A stretch of DNA of 64,000 bases from assembly GCA_003225555.1 (NCBI GenBank), contig QIAM01000006.1:203353-267352 (forward strand). Reading direction: 5' to 3'. This document shows positions 8,024 to 16,508 of the stretch, piece after piece. The stretch is from Acidobacteriota bacterium (GTDB lineage: Bacteria > Acidobacteriota > Terriglobia > Terriglobales > Acidobacteriaceae). The stretch's first letter is position 1. The number at the start of each line of letters is the position of its first letter. The translations under genes were made by a program, and so were the position numbers. The notes beneath the pieces are model-generated. The model was not told where the DNA came from. It ran no database searches and saw nothing but the letters and a program-made list of their open reading frames with translations.

Positions 8024-11002
8024 ATGGCAGTATCGAAGCCTCAGTCTCGTTCCGCTCCTTTCATTCCCGATGATCGCCAGCGTGACGCTATCGAACACGT
8101 GCACGGCCCCATGCTCGTCGTGGCCGGTGCGGGTACCGGGAAAACCTCGGTTCTGACCAACCGTATCGCATACCTTGTCGGCGAAGGCCATGCGCGTCCC
8201 GATGAAATTCTTGCTCTCACCTACACCAAGAATGCCGCCATGGAGATGCGTGACCGGGTGCGCAAACTCCTAGGTGGCAGAGCGGCACATGCCGCCACCT
8301 TCCACGACTACTGTCTCGATGTGCTTCAGCGCAGCCACCAAGAGTTCGGCGTTCTCGATGACAAGGATCTGTGGATTTACCTGCGCCGCCGGATCCGCGA
8401 GCTTCACCTCGAATATTTCGTTCGGGCCGCCAATGTCGGCCAGTTCCTGACCGACCTGCTGGATTTCGTCAGCCGCTGCCATGACGAACTGGTCAGCCCT
8501 GACAAGTACTCGCAGTATGTCGAACGCCTGGAGCGCGGAGAGGTTCCGATCCCTCGCGTGGCCAAGTCTAAGAATGAGTTGGACGACGCCGAAGTGTTGG
8601 GCCGCTGCCGCGAGATTGCCCGCGTGTTCGCGACCATGGAGCGCTGGCTAGAGGAAGAGAACCTGGGCACGTTCAGTCACATGATCACTCGCGCCCACGC
8701 GTTGTTGCACAGTGACCGGAAGGGGCTGGCTGAGGCCCGTGCCCGCGCCCGGTTCATCCTGGTCGACGAATTCCAGGACGCCAATTTCGCCCAGATCAAG
8801 ATTCTTGCCCGGCTCGCCGGCAGCGAAGGGAACATCTTCGCCGTCGGAGATCCCGACCAGGCCATTTACCGATTTCGCGGAGCCTCGAGTGCTGCTTTCG
8901 AACTGTTCCATCGACATTTTCCTTCATCGCGCCTGGTGGTACTCGAGAAAAATCGCCGTTCCACTACTCCTATTCTTCGCAGCGCATTCGCTTTGATCGA
9001 CAAGAACCCGCCGGTCTTTGCCAGGCACGCAGATGGGGCGCTTGCCTATCGTCGCACCCCGCTTCAGTCCGCCCGCGAAGAGGAAGCCGCGAGGGAAGGG
9101 AACCAAATCTCGAGTCTTCCAGTGTCTGTGGTCGTTCTCACGAACAAGGACGCCGAGGGTCCCGACCTGGTCAGCTTCATTCGCGATTCAAAGAAAAAGC
9201 TCAGGTGCAGGTGGTCTGACTTTGGCATTTTGTACCGCTCTCACTTCCATCGCGATGACATCGTCCGCGAACTTGCCGAGGCCGATATTCCGTTCGTCAT
9301 CGAGAACATGGATATCTCTGACACACCGGAAGCCCGCGACCTGCTGGCCTGTCTCATCGCCGCAGTTTCCCCAGGAGACGACGTCAGTCTCGTCCGTGTG
9401 ACCGCTTTGCCCTGTTTCAATGTTGATCCCGAACAACTTCGGGCGGTCATGCGAGCGATTGCCAGAGAGTCCAGGGAAGCCCAGGTGGTTCCTCTTGCTT
9501 CGGCCCTTGACCGCCTGGATGGAGGCGCAGCCGTGCTGGCAGCGTTACAGCAGACGCGCGATGAGATCCGCCGCCGCGAAGCGAAGGGCCGCGCCGCGCT
9601 CGACATCATTGTGCGGTTGTTTGAGCTGAATGCAGCGTCGCCCGTTCTGCAAGCGGTTTTGAAGTTTGTGGAAGTCTGGGAGCAGAAGAAAAGCAACCGG
9701 ACCACATCGCTGGATGAGCTGGTCGACTATCTTGGATACTTTCGCGAGGCCGGCGGTGTAATCCCACTGGAGTCAGGCGCGGACGAAGACGCCGTCCGCC
9801 TGATGACTGTTCATCTTGCCAAAGGACTCGAATTCCCCCACGTCTTCATCCTCAGAGCCAACGCAAACTCTTTTCCGTGTGGGTACAAAGAGACTCTTGT
9901 AGGTTTCCCCAACGAACTACGCGATCCTGATTCCGCTGCGGAAGGCGATGACAAGACGCTGCACAACCAGGAAGAGCGGCGCCTCTTCTACGTAGCGATG
10001 ACGCGCGCCTGCGACTCGCTGAACATTTATGCCCGGCAAGGCCGAGGCAAGATCAACAAGAATCCCGACGGCTTCTTGCGGGAACTGATCGAAGACCGTA
10101 GCCTGGGACCATGGCTGAAGGCGATCCCGGCGCGCGGCGCGCAGGCGAATTTAAGCATCTTCGCTGCTGTTACACCGTCGTATCCGGGAGAGTCGCGAAC
10201 CACGGAGTGGCTCGAGCTCCCAGTGCTTGATGGATTGCAGTCCCGCCTGAGCGCCTCCGCAGTCGATACCTACGAGCGCTGCGGGTTGCAGTTCAAGCTC
10301 GAGCGCGACTGGAGACTGTCAGCCAAGCCTGCCGCGGCCATGCAATACGGAGCTTCCATGCATCGGGTACTTCGCACCTATTTCGATTCCGTGCGTCTGG
10401 GACGGCCTAAGAGTGACGAAGAACTCATTGATTTATTCCGTCAAGACCTCGCCGGAACGAGGATTCAGGAGGCCTACCAGCACGAGTTGTATGAAAAGCA
10501 GGGCGTCGAACAACTGCGCGATCTCCTCGCTTCTGTCCGATCCCAGACTGCGCTTCAGGTTTTACATACTGAAGAGTCCTTCGAGATTCGCGTGGGCGAG
10601 ACGACCGTGGTTGGCCGCTTCGATCGCATCGACGCTCGCCCCGACGGCACCGTGGCGATCGTCGACTACAAGACCGGCAAGGCGCGTGATCAGGAGAATG
10701 CCGACGAAAGCCTGCAGTTGTCTCTATACGCCATCGCTGCCAGGGAGAAATGGGGCTATAAAGTCGGTTCCTTGATCTTTTACAACCTGGAAGAGAACAT
10801 CCCCGTCTTCAGCACACGGAGCGATGCGCAATTGATGGTTGCCCGCGAGAGGGTCGAGAAGGCTGCTAAGGGAATCGCCGCTGGAGAGTTCGAACCGAAG
10901 CTAGGCATTCATTGCACATTCTGTTCGTACCGCAGTCTGTGCCCAGCGAAAGAGAAGCGCATCCCGAATCGAGCGGTCAGCGCGGCATTGCAGTCGAACT
11001 AA
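8024..11002 (+). CDS. UvrD/PcrA-like helicase fused to a RecB-type nuclease
   Basis: The 992-residue protein joins a superfamily 1A helicase to a PD-(D/E)XK nuclease. Helicase motifs are in order: Walker A AGAGTGKT (34-41), DEFQDAN, GDPDQAIYRFRGAS, VRLMTVHLAKGLEF and LFYVAMTRA. The nuclease half (about residues 740-980) keeps YGASMHRVL, FDRIDARPDG, VDYKTGKA and LQLSLYAIA. A lone Cys in DTYERCGLQFK plus CTFCSYRSLC at the end match the four-cysteine Fe-S staple of AddB/Cas4-type nucleases. It is probably a DNA repair or end-processing enzyme acting without a separate AddB/RecC subunit in this locus. The role beyond that is inference. Confidence 0.88.
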   Translation: MAVSKPQSRSAPFIPDDRQRDAIEHVHGPMLVVAGAGTGKTSVLTNRIAYLVGEGHARPDEILALTYTKNAAMEMRDRVRKLLGGRAAHAATFHDYCLDVLQRSHQEFGVLDDKDLWIYLRRRIRELHLEYFVRAANVGQFLTDLLDFVSRCHDELVSPDKYSQYVERLERGEVPIPRVAKSKNELDDAEVLGRCREIARVFATMERWLEEENLGTFSHMITRAHALLHSDRKGLAEARARARFILVDEFQDANFAQIKILARLAGSEGNIFAVGDPDQAIYRFRGASSAAFELFHRHFPSSRLVVLEKNRRSTTPILRSAFALIDKNPPVFARHADGALAYRRTPLQSAREEEAAREGNQISSLPVSVVVLTNKDAEGPDLVSFIRDSKKKLRCRWSDFGILYRSHFHRDDIVRELAEADIPFVIENMDISDTPEARDLLACLIAAVSPGDDVSLVRVTALPCFNVDPEQLRAVMRAIARESREAQVVPLASALDRLDGGAAVLAALQQTRDEIRRREAKGRAALDIIVRLFELNAASPVLQAVLKFVEVWEQKKSNRTTSLDELVDYLGYFREAGGVIPLESGADEDAVRLMTVHLAKGLEFPHVFILRANANSFPCGYKETLVGFPNELRDPDSAAEGDDKTLHNQEERRLFYVAMTRACDSLNIYARQGRGKINKNPDGFLRELIEDRSLGPWLKAIPARGAQANLSIFAAVTPSYPGESRTTEWLELPVLDGLQSRLSASAVDTYERCGLQFKLERDWRLSAKPAAAMQYGASMHRVLRTYFDSVRLGRPKSDEELIDLFRQDLAGTRIQEAYQHELYEKQGVEQLRDLLASVRSQTALQVLHTEESFEIRVGETTVVGRFDRIDARPDGTVAIVDYKTGKARDQENADESLQLSLYAIAAREKWGYKVGSLIFYNLEENIPVFSTRSDAQLMVARERVEKAAKGIAAGEFEPKLGIHCTFCSYRSLCPAKEKRIPNRAVSAALQSN

Positions 11003-11037
11003 GACAGTGCGCGCGGAGAAAACCACCCAAAAAACTT

Positions 11038-11060
11038 AGGGGACGCATTTTGCGTCCCCT
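11038..11060 (-). terminator. Intrinsic terminator of the lysine-rich micro-ORF unit
   Basis: A perfect 10-bp stem (AGGGGACGCA / TGCGTCCCCT) with a 3-nt loop is followed, read on the minus strand, by AAGTTTTTT. On the plus strand there is no T-run, so it primarily terminates the minus-strand unit starting near 11185, although it may also end the helicase transcript. Confidence 0.75.
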
Positions 11061-11083
11061 ATCTGACTTCGTACTGAACTTTC

Positions 11084-11125
11084 TTAGTGCTTCTTTTTCT
11101 TTTTCGCCTTCTTTTTCGTTGCCAT
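11084..11125 (-). CDS. 13-residue lysine-rich micropeptide
   Basis: ATG at 11125 opens a 13-codon frame encoding MATKKKAKKKKKH and ends at TAA (11086-11084). The minus-strand sequence upstream reads GGAAGGGAGAATAGAACC before ATG, a plausible ribosome site. It lies between a well-formed promoter (-35 at 11220, -10 at 11192) and an intrinsic terminator 24 nt past the stop. The peptide would be almost purely cationic, like the tail of histone H1-like or ribosome-associated proteins. Whether it is translated is unknown; the transcript might instead act as a small RNA. Confidence 0.5.
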   Translation of the reverse strand: MATKKKAKKKKKH

Positions 11126-11160
11126 TGGTTCTATTCTCCCTTCCATTCTTCATGGAAAAT

Positions 11161-11182
11161 TTGCAACGGTCTTCTGTTGCAA
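11161..11182 (-). other. 5' leader hairpin of the micro-ORF transcript
   Basis: TTGCAAC (11161-11167) and GTTGCAA (11176-11182) form a perfect 7-bp stem with an 8-nt loop. It begins only a few nucleotides after the predicted transcription start (about 11185), a position typical of 5' stabilising stems. Confidence 0.45.
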
Positions 11183-11191
11183 CTAGTTGAA

Positions 11192-11220
11192 TGTATAGAG
11201 TCATTGAAAAGTGAAGTCAA
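11192..11220 (-). promoter_or_regulatory. Sigma-70-type promoter of the micro-ORF unit
   Basis: On the minus strand TTGACT (11220-11215) and TATACA (11197-11192) are separated by exactly 17 bp. The predicted start is near 11185, giving a leader of about 60 nt before the 13-codon frame. Confidence 0.6.
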
Positions 11221-11448
11221 GAAAAAAATGATGATGCGAGAGCGCATGATCGTAGTACCAAAGTCACTGAAATGGAAATTTGCAAGCAAAATCTTTTTCG
11301 AAGAGCTTCGCGCCGGCTCCAGTCTCTCACTTTCACGGGCGCGATCACGCGGTATTGATGAATCTCGTGCCGACCGAATGCGCAGTTCCACACTGATCGG
11401 ATGGCTTTCGCTCCCTTCTCCGCCCAAGCATTCCTGCGCACGCGCGCC

Positions 11449-11454
11449 TATAAT
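11449..11454 (+). promoter_or_regulatory. -10 element upstream of the thiolase gene
   Basis: A perfect TATAAT is placed 35 nt before the thiolase ATG. No clear -35 hexamer is found, so the call rests on the -10 and its position. Confidence 0.4.
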
Positions 11455-11488
11455 AAAACTTTGCGAAATCTTCGCGGGAGCTTGATTC

Positions 11489-12688
11489 ATGGCCTCTTTT
11501 GACGATGTTGTCATCATCTCCGGCTGTCGCACGCCGGTGGGAAAATTCCAGGGCAGCCTCTCCGATTTCAGTGCTCTGCAGCTCGGGGCAATTGTGGTGC
11601 GCGAAGCTGTGAAGCGTGCGGCCCTTGATCCGGCCCAGGTCGATGAGTGCATCATGGGCAACGTCATCTCTGCCGGACTTGGACAAAATCCGGCGCGCCA
11701 GGCGGCAATCTTCGGCGGACTGTCTCCCGCAACAGGTGCCATGACAATCAACAAGGTGTGTGGCTCGGGGTTGAAAGCAGTCGCACTCGCGGCACAAGCG
11801 GTGCAGACCGGAAACAGTTCGATCGTGGTAGCGGGAGGAATGGAATCGATGACTAACGCTCCATATCTGCTGCCGCAAGCCCGCAAGGGATACCGCCTCG
11901 GCAACGCGCAAATCGTCGACTCGATGGTCCACGATGGTCTCTGGGATATTTACAACAACTACCACATGGGCATTACCGGCGAGAACGTCGCCGAGAAGTA
12001 TGGCATCAAGCGCGAGGAGCAGGACGAGTTTGCCCTGAACTCCCACCGCAAAGCGCTGGCCGCGATCCGGGAATGCCGATTCAAGTCGCAGGTTGTTCCC
12101 GTGGAGATCCCCGCGAAGAAGAAAGGCGAGCCGCCCACGCTTTTCGAGAAAGACGAGAGCCCGCGCGAAGATACGACCATCGAAGTGCTGCGATCCCTCA
12201 AGCCCGCCTTCAAGAAAGATGGCACTGTGACCGCGGGCAATGCTCCAGGCGTCAACGATGGTGCGGCCGCCGTTGTCGTGACCAGTGCTCCGCGTGCAAA
12301 GGAACTTGGGGCGCAGCCGATGGTGCGAATCGTGGCGCAGGCTACCAGCGGGATCGATCCTGCATGGGTCATGATGGCCCCCGTCGATGCAGTGCGGAAG
12401 ATCTGGGAGAAGACCGGCTGGAAGAACGAAGACGTCGACCTTTACGAACTCAACGAAGCCTTCTCGGTGCAAGCCCTGGGAGTAATGCGAGAACTCGGAC
12501 TCGATCCCAAAAAAGTGAACGTAAACGGCGGGGCAGTCGCAATCGGACACCCCATTGGGGCAAGCGGTGCCCGCGTGCTGGTCACGCTGATTTACGAAAT
12601 GATCCGCCGCAACGCCAAACGTGGAATCGCTGCTTTGTGCTTGGGTGGTGGCAACGCCGTAGCCATGGCAGTGGAGAGACCCACGTAG
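11489..12688 (+). CDS. Acetyl-CoA C-acetyltransferase (thiolase)
   Basis: This 399-residue thiolase condenses or cleaves acetoacetyl-CoA-type 3-ketoacyl-CoA. The nucleophilic cysteine lies in [12 protein letters not shown] (about residue 91). The His-bearing motif [19 protein letters not shown] and the second catalytic Cys in [12 protein letters not shown] are intact. GGGAG precedes the ATG at suitable spacing. Length and motifs fit the biosynthetic AtoB/PhaA group. No other fatty-acid or PHB gene is adjacent, so the pathway is not shown by context. Confidence 0.92.
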   Translation: MASFDDVVIISGCRTPVGKFQGSLSDFSALQLGAIVVREAVKRAALDPAQVDECIMGNVISAGLGQNPARQAAIFGGLSPATGAMTINKVCGSGLKAVALAAQAVQTGNSSIVVAGGMESMTNAPYLLPQARKGYRLGNAQIVDSMVHDGLWDIYNNYHMGITGENVAEKYGIKREEQDEFALNSHRKALAAIRECRFKSQVVPVEIPAKKKGEPPTLFEKDESPREDTTIEVLRSLKPAFKKDGTVTAGNAPGVNDGAAAVVVTSAPRAKELGAQPMVRIVAQATSGIDPAWVMMAPVDAVRKIWEKTGWKNEDVDLYELNEAFSVQALGVMRELGLDPKKVNVNGGAVAIGHPIGASGARVLVTLIYEMIRRNAKRGIAALCLGGGNAVAMAVERPT

Positions 12689-12689
12689 C

Positions 12690-12708
12690 GACAGCCGCCT
12701 CGGCTGTC
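12690..12708. terminator. Hairpin between convergent genes
   Basis: GACAGCCG and CGGCTGTC form an 8-bp stem with a 3-nt loop in the short gap between the converging thiolase and histidine kinase genes. There is no T-run, so termination efficiency is uncertain. Confidence 0.4.
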
Positions 12709-12742
12709 CAGTCTTGAGCAAAGTCCGGCCACAAGCGCTGTC

Positions 12743-14863
12743 CTACTTCATCCCCATCACCGGCAGCGTGACCGTAAACACTGCCCCACCTCCGGCAGCG
12801 TTCGCCGCCTCCACGCTGCCGTTGTGCTCCTTCATCACGGCTTTGCAGATGCTGAGGCCCAGCCCGGTCCCGCGTCCCGGACGCTTCGTCGTATAGAAAG
12901 GATCAAAAATATTAGGCAGCGTCTCGGGAGGGATCCCCGGCCCATCATCCTGAAAGCTCGCCCACACGGAATTATTGGACTTGCCCAGGCGAATCCGCAG
13001 GGTCCCCCGGTCGCGTGCTTCGCGAATTGCCTGTTCTGCGTTCAGAATCAGGTTCAGAAAGACCTGCATCAGCTGGTGGGGATCACCGAGCCCATACGGT
13101 AGTCCCGGCTGCCGCAAAAAATCCACCGTGATGTTGTTCTTGCGCAGGGAATAGGCCTGCAGGTTGAGTGTGCGCTCGACCACTTCTCCCATGTCGATGC
13201 GAGTCTTCCCCGGCGCTGGCGGCCGCGAAAAGTAAGTCAGATTCTGCACAATCTCTGCCGCGCGCCGCGCCTGTTGCTGCAAGATGCCAAGTTGTTTGCG
13301 GCTCGACTCTCGCGTCTCGCCGTCCTGCAACAATTCGCTGACGCCTAAAATACTAGTCAGCGGATTATTCAGCTCATGGGCGACTCCGCCGATCATCTGT
13401 CCCATCGCCGCCAGCCGCTCGCTCTGCACCACCTGCTGTTCCAGCTTCTTTTCGATGGTAATGTCCCGCACCGAAATGATCACACCGGTCAACTTCGCAT
13501 CCGCGTCGTACAGCTGACTAGCCGAAGCCCTCATGGTGCGCCAACTCCCGTCCCGATGCTTCGCGCCGTACTCCGCCGACCCAAAAATCTGTTTGCTGGA
13601 AGCAACGTCGTGATAGAGGGCAGCCAGCTCCGGAGAATGATCTTCGAGCTCTGAAATCTTCTTGCCCAGCAAATCCTCAGGCTGATATCCCAGCAGATCG
13701 CGCACCCGCGAGCTAACGAACGTGTACTGCTCCTGGAGATCCACCACCAGGATCAGATCAGGGAAGCTCTCCAGCAACCGCCCCCGGAATTCCTCCTGCT
13801 GCAACAGTTCCCGCTCCATCTTTCGCCTTTCGGTGACATCCACCAGCGTGCCCTGGTAGCGGATAATCTTTCCCGCGGTATCCCACACCGCCCGGGACGA
13901 ATCGAGGAACACGGCGCCCGAGCCATCCTTCCGCCGCAGCCTTACCTCCCGCGTGCGCACGCCCCCGCGATCGTCGACTGCCCGCCCCAGCACCGGTTCT
14001 TGGGACGAGTCAAAGCTCAACCCAGCGGGATCGACCGCCAGAAGTTCTTCCTTCTTTGTGTATCCCAGCATCCCCACCAGCGCAGGATTAGCGTCGAGCA
14101 GTCTGCCCTCAGGATTGCTGAAGTACACTCCTTCCTGCAGGGTCTCGAACAATTCCGTGAAGCGAAGTTCCTTCTCCCGCTGTTCCGTGACATCACGGCC
14201 AAGGATACTGACGCCTACAACCTCATCGCCCTTCACGATGGCATTGACCACGCAATCAAAATAAAGGGGTCGTGCGCTACCTTTCAAGAGTATCCGCGCC
14301 ATTCCCGCCCAGTGCTTCTGCTGCAGGAATCGTCCCAGGCCCCGCTCTACGGATTCTTGCGTCGGCTCTTCGACGAAGTCATATATCTTGCGCCCCACGA
14401 GGTCGGAATAAGACACACCCGCCAACTCCGCCACGCGCTTGTTCACAGTGCGTAAGGTGCCGTCGAGAGCAACCGCGCATGCAGCATCGTCGAACGAATC
14501 AATCAATTCCTTAAAACTGCGCTGTGAACGCAGGATCACCTGGCTGAGTTGATCAAGTTGCTCCTCCGAAGGTGCCGCGCCTACATGCTCTTGCAGTCCC
14601 TGCAGCAGCCTCTTCAAGTCGGAGACTTCACGCCGCCTCCCGTAGGCGTACACCGCAAACAGGATCGACAGGGCAAGAATCCCGATCGGAATCGCTCGCA
14701 GCTGATAAGGAATGTTCTCCAGCCGCTCCCAAAGCAGTCCCGCCAGCGCCACGGCCAGCAGCACCATGAAGCCCAGCGCCCAACGCCAAAGCTGAGACTC
14801 TTCCCGTTCAAGATTGCCGGGTGGACGCGCCGAGCGCGGAGACTGAGGGGAACCCATGGTCAT
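12743..14863 (-). CDS. Membrane-bound PAS-domain sensor histidine kinase
   Basis: The 706-residue protein has two membrane helices near residues 27-47 and 54-74 with almost no periplasmic loop. Three PAS domains follow (about 115-228, 235-347 and 360-472). The HisKA domain has the phospho-acceptor His496 in [14 protein letters not shown]. The ATPase domain has [21 protein letters not shown] and [10 protein letters not shown]. It should autophosphorylate in response to a signal sensed by the PAS domains, probably cytoplasmic. No response regulator gene is next to it, so it is an orphan kinase. Start ATG 14863 or 14857. Confidence 0.88.
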   Translation of the reverse strand: MTMGSPQSPRSARPPGNLEREESQLWRWALGFMVLLAVALAGLLWERLENIPYQLRAIPIGILALSILFAVYAYGRRREVSDLKRLLQGLQEHVGAAPSEEQLDQLSQVILRSQRSFKELIDSFDDAACAVALDGTLRTVNKRVAELAGVSYSDLVGRKIYDFVEEPTQESVERGLGRFLQQKHWAGMARILLKGSARPLYFDCVVNAIVKGDEVVGVSILGRDVTEQREKELRFTELFETLQEGVYFSNPEGRLLDANPALVGMLGYTKKEELLAVDPAGLSFDSSQEPVLGRAVDDRGGVRTREVRLRRKDGSGAVFLDSSRAVWDTAGKIIRYQGTLVDVTERRKMERELLQQEEFRGRLLESFPDLILVVDLQEQYTFVSSRVRDLLGYQPEDLLGKKISELEDHSPELAALYHDVASSKQIFGSAEYGAKHRDGSWRTMRASASQLYDADAKLTGVIISVRDITIEKKLEQQVVQSERLAAMGQMIGGVAHELNNPLTSILGVSELLQDGETRESSRKQLGILQQQARRAAEIVQNLTYFSRPPAPGKTRIDMGEVVERTLNLQAYSLRKNNITVDFLRQPGLPYGLGDPHQLMQVFLNLILNAEQAIREARDRGTLRIRLGKSNNSVWASFQDDGPGIPPETLPNIFDPFYTTKRPGRGTGLGLSICKAVMKEHNGSVEAANAAGGGAVFTVTLPVMGMK

Positions 14864-15086
14864 TGGGGGAATGAGCAGATTCTACGCTAGCTCATCCTAC
14901 GTCGACGCTGCAATGCCGAACAATATCGTTTGTTGGAACACTGGGCGTAGCAGGACATTGAGCCCCGGTAACGGTTACCGGCACCCGCCCGCTTATCCAA
15001 CGTTTTCCACAGCCGAGGTTGTGACAGCCGTCACAGCCTGTTTAGCCCCACAGGTGCTAAGTTCAGGAGTTCCAGAAGTCCAGGTC

Positions 15087-15290
15087 TTCACTTTCTGCGA
15101 ACTCTCCGCCGACTGCGAGCGGTTGCTTGAGCGTGCCATGACCCAGCAAGCCCTCAGCGCCCGCGCCCATGACCCCATCCTCAAAGTGGCCCGCACCATC
15201 GCCGACCTCGAAGACACTCCCCAGATCGCGCCCAAACACATCGCCGAGGCCATACAGTACCGCAGCTTGGATCGAACCTATTGGGCGCGA
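15087..15290 (+). pseudogene. comM: Remnant of a ComM/YifB-like Mg-chelatase protein (C-terminus)
   Basis: About 66 codons encode the C-terminal Mg-chelatase domain of ComM-type AAA+ proteins. The telltale segments are [45 protein letters not shown] and TYW. Nothing of the N-terminal Lon-like or AAA+ domains precedes it, and no start codon or ribosome site fits the fragment. The frame runs on past the homology into sequence antisense to the GH18-like gene. ComM branches DNA during transformation; an intact copy would have to be elsewhere. Confidence 0.7.
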
Positions 15291-15309
15291 GACCCGGTGG
15301 ATCTTGACG

Positions 15310-16389
15310 TTAGTTCTGCCGTAACGCCGGCATCGGTATGGGGATGTTTAGCGCAGTCGCCCCCGCGCCCACTCCTGCCTCGCAAGTATCTGGAGGGAAT
15401 GTGCACACTGTTCCGTTCCCCTGGCATCCTCCGCCCCAGAACATGTAGCCCAGCATTCCAGAAGTTGTCCCAGCCCCCGCAGGAGCAATCGTCCCCACAA
15501 AGTTGGCTGCCACCTCCTGATCTGAACTTGGATAGCTGTTACAGTTCGGGATCACATTGTTCCCAACGACCCAAACACTTCCTGCCAACTTGGCGGGCGC
15601 CAACGGCGGCACCGACCCGGAGAGACCGTCAATATGCTGTTGCCACAAACCCTCCGACGTGGTGATGCTGGTCTTCTGCGAACCTACCATGGCATTGGCA
15701 TAATCCAGCACCGGATTCGTAGGGTTGAGCCAGTTCGTGGTCGCATAATTCGCCAGTGCAGTCAGGTAAGTATCGCCGTCGCCAAGATCGATGGTCAGGC
15801 GCGCGGCCTGGTTGGCTCCCGTCGCGTCATACGGGATTACCGAGCGATAAGCCGTGACGAAGGACTGCAGCCCGGTCAGGTTGGGATTGCTGCTCTTTTC
15901 GTAATCGATTTCGATCCCAACATTGAACTGTTTGGCAGCATTGGCCGCATTGATCCCCAGTTGAGTAGGATTGCTGCTCAGTGCTTTGTTCCAATCCTTC
16001 GTATAGCTAATCCCTCCGATGGACATCATGACCCGCACGCCCTTACTTTCGAAGTAATTCACCACGGCTGTGGTCATGCCATTGGGGATACCGTTGGTGG
16101 TCGTCGAATCGGTCGTAAGGTTCATCAGCTTTAGCGGGCTGACAAAACTCAAAACCACTAGGTTCACCGAGGGCGAGCCATTCCCCCGATCAATGATCCA
16201 ATGATTTTGCGTATCGAAGGTAGTCATGTTCGGCGCTGATGCCCAACTGCAGGCGTCGGGCGAGCAGTGCCACAATCCATACACTTGCAATTGCGTTTGC
16301 GCATCCATCTGTGGAGTCATTACAAACAATATCGACAAGCACAAGGCAGCAAGGCTACCATTCCGCAGCACTACGATTCTGGGGTGCAT
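15310..16389 (-). CDS. Secreted GH18-like (chitinase-fold) protein
   Basis: The 359-residue protein has a signal peptide (hydrophobic core about residues 10-27). VRVMMSIGG (118-126) matches the conserved SxGG strand of family 18 glycoside hydrolases. VGIEIDYE (157-164) corresponds to the DxxDxDxE active-site strand: the catalytic acid Glu164 and the preceding Asp are kept, but the first Asp is Val and the second is Glu. The protein may therefore be a weak or altered chitinase/endoglycosidase, or a binding protein. AGGAGG lies 5 nt before the ATG. It follows the GH9 gene on the same strand after a hairpin. Confidence 0.65.
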   Translation of the reverse strand: MHPRIVVLRNGSLAALCLSILFVMTPQMDAQTQLQVYGLWHCSPDACSWASAPNMTTFDTQNHWIIDRGNGSPSVNLVVLSFVSPLKLMNLTTDSTTTNGIPNGMTTAVVNYFESKGVRVMMSIGGISYTKDWNKALSSNPTQLGINAANAAKQFNVGIEIDYEKSSNPNLTGLQSFVTAYRSVIPYDATGANQAARLTIDLGDGDTYLTALANYATTNWLNPTNPVLDYANAMVGSQKTSITTSEGLWQQHIDGLSGSVPPLAPAKLAGSVWVVGNNVIPNCNSYPSSDQEVAANFVGTIAPAGAGTTSGMLGYMFWGGGCQGNGTVCTFPPDTCEAGVGAGATALNIPIPMPALRQN

Positions 16390-16472
16390 ATTGCCTCCTT
16401 GATTCTTGATGGGTGATTTTGATTGCCGCGCGATCGGAGAGCGGCCTCCGCGCGGCTGGATGGGAAATTCCT

Positions 16473-16497
16473 AAAGGAGCGATGCGATCGCTCCTTT
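16473..16497 (-). terminator. Hairpin after the GH9 gene
   Basis: AAAGGAGCGAT and ATCGCTCCTTT form a perfect 11-bp stem with a GCG loop, 12 nt beyond the GH9 stop. A short T-run (TTT) follows on the minus strand. It separates the GH9 and GH18-like transcripts, at least partly. Confidence 0.6.
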
Positions 16498-16508
16498 CGA
16501 TACTTTGT

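Noticed and set aside
11345..12721. 458-codon open frame on the minus strand opposite the thiolase gene
   Set aside because: It mirrors the thiolase codons, has no family motifs, and long antisense frames are common at this GC content.
14856..15665. 269-codon plus-strand frame as one complete gene
   Set aside because: Only its middle matches ComM; the start overlaps the kinase gene and the last third is antisense to the GH18-like gene.
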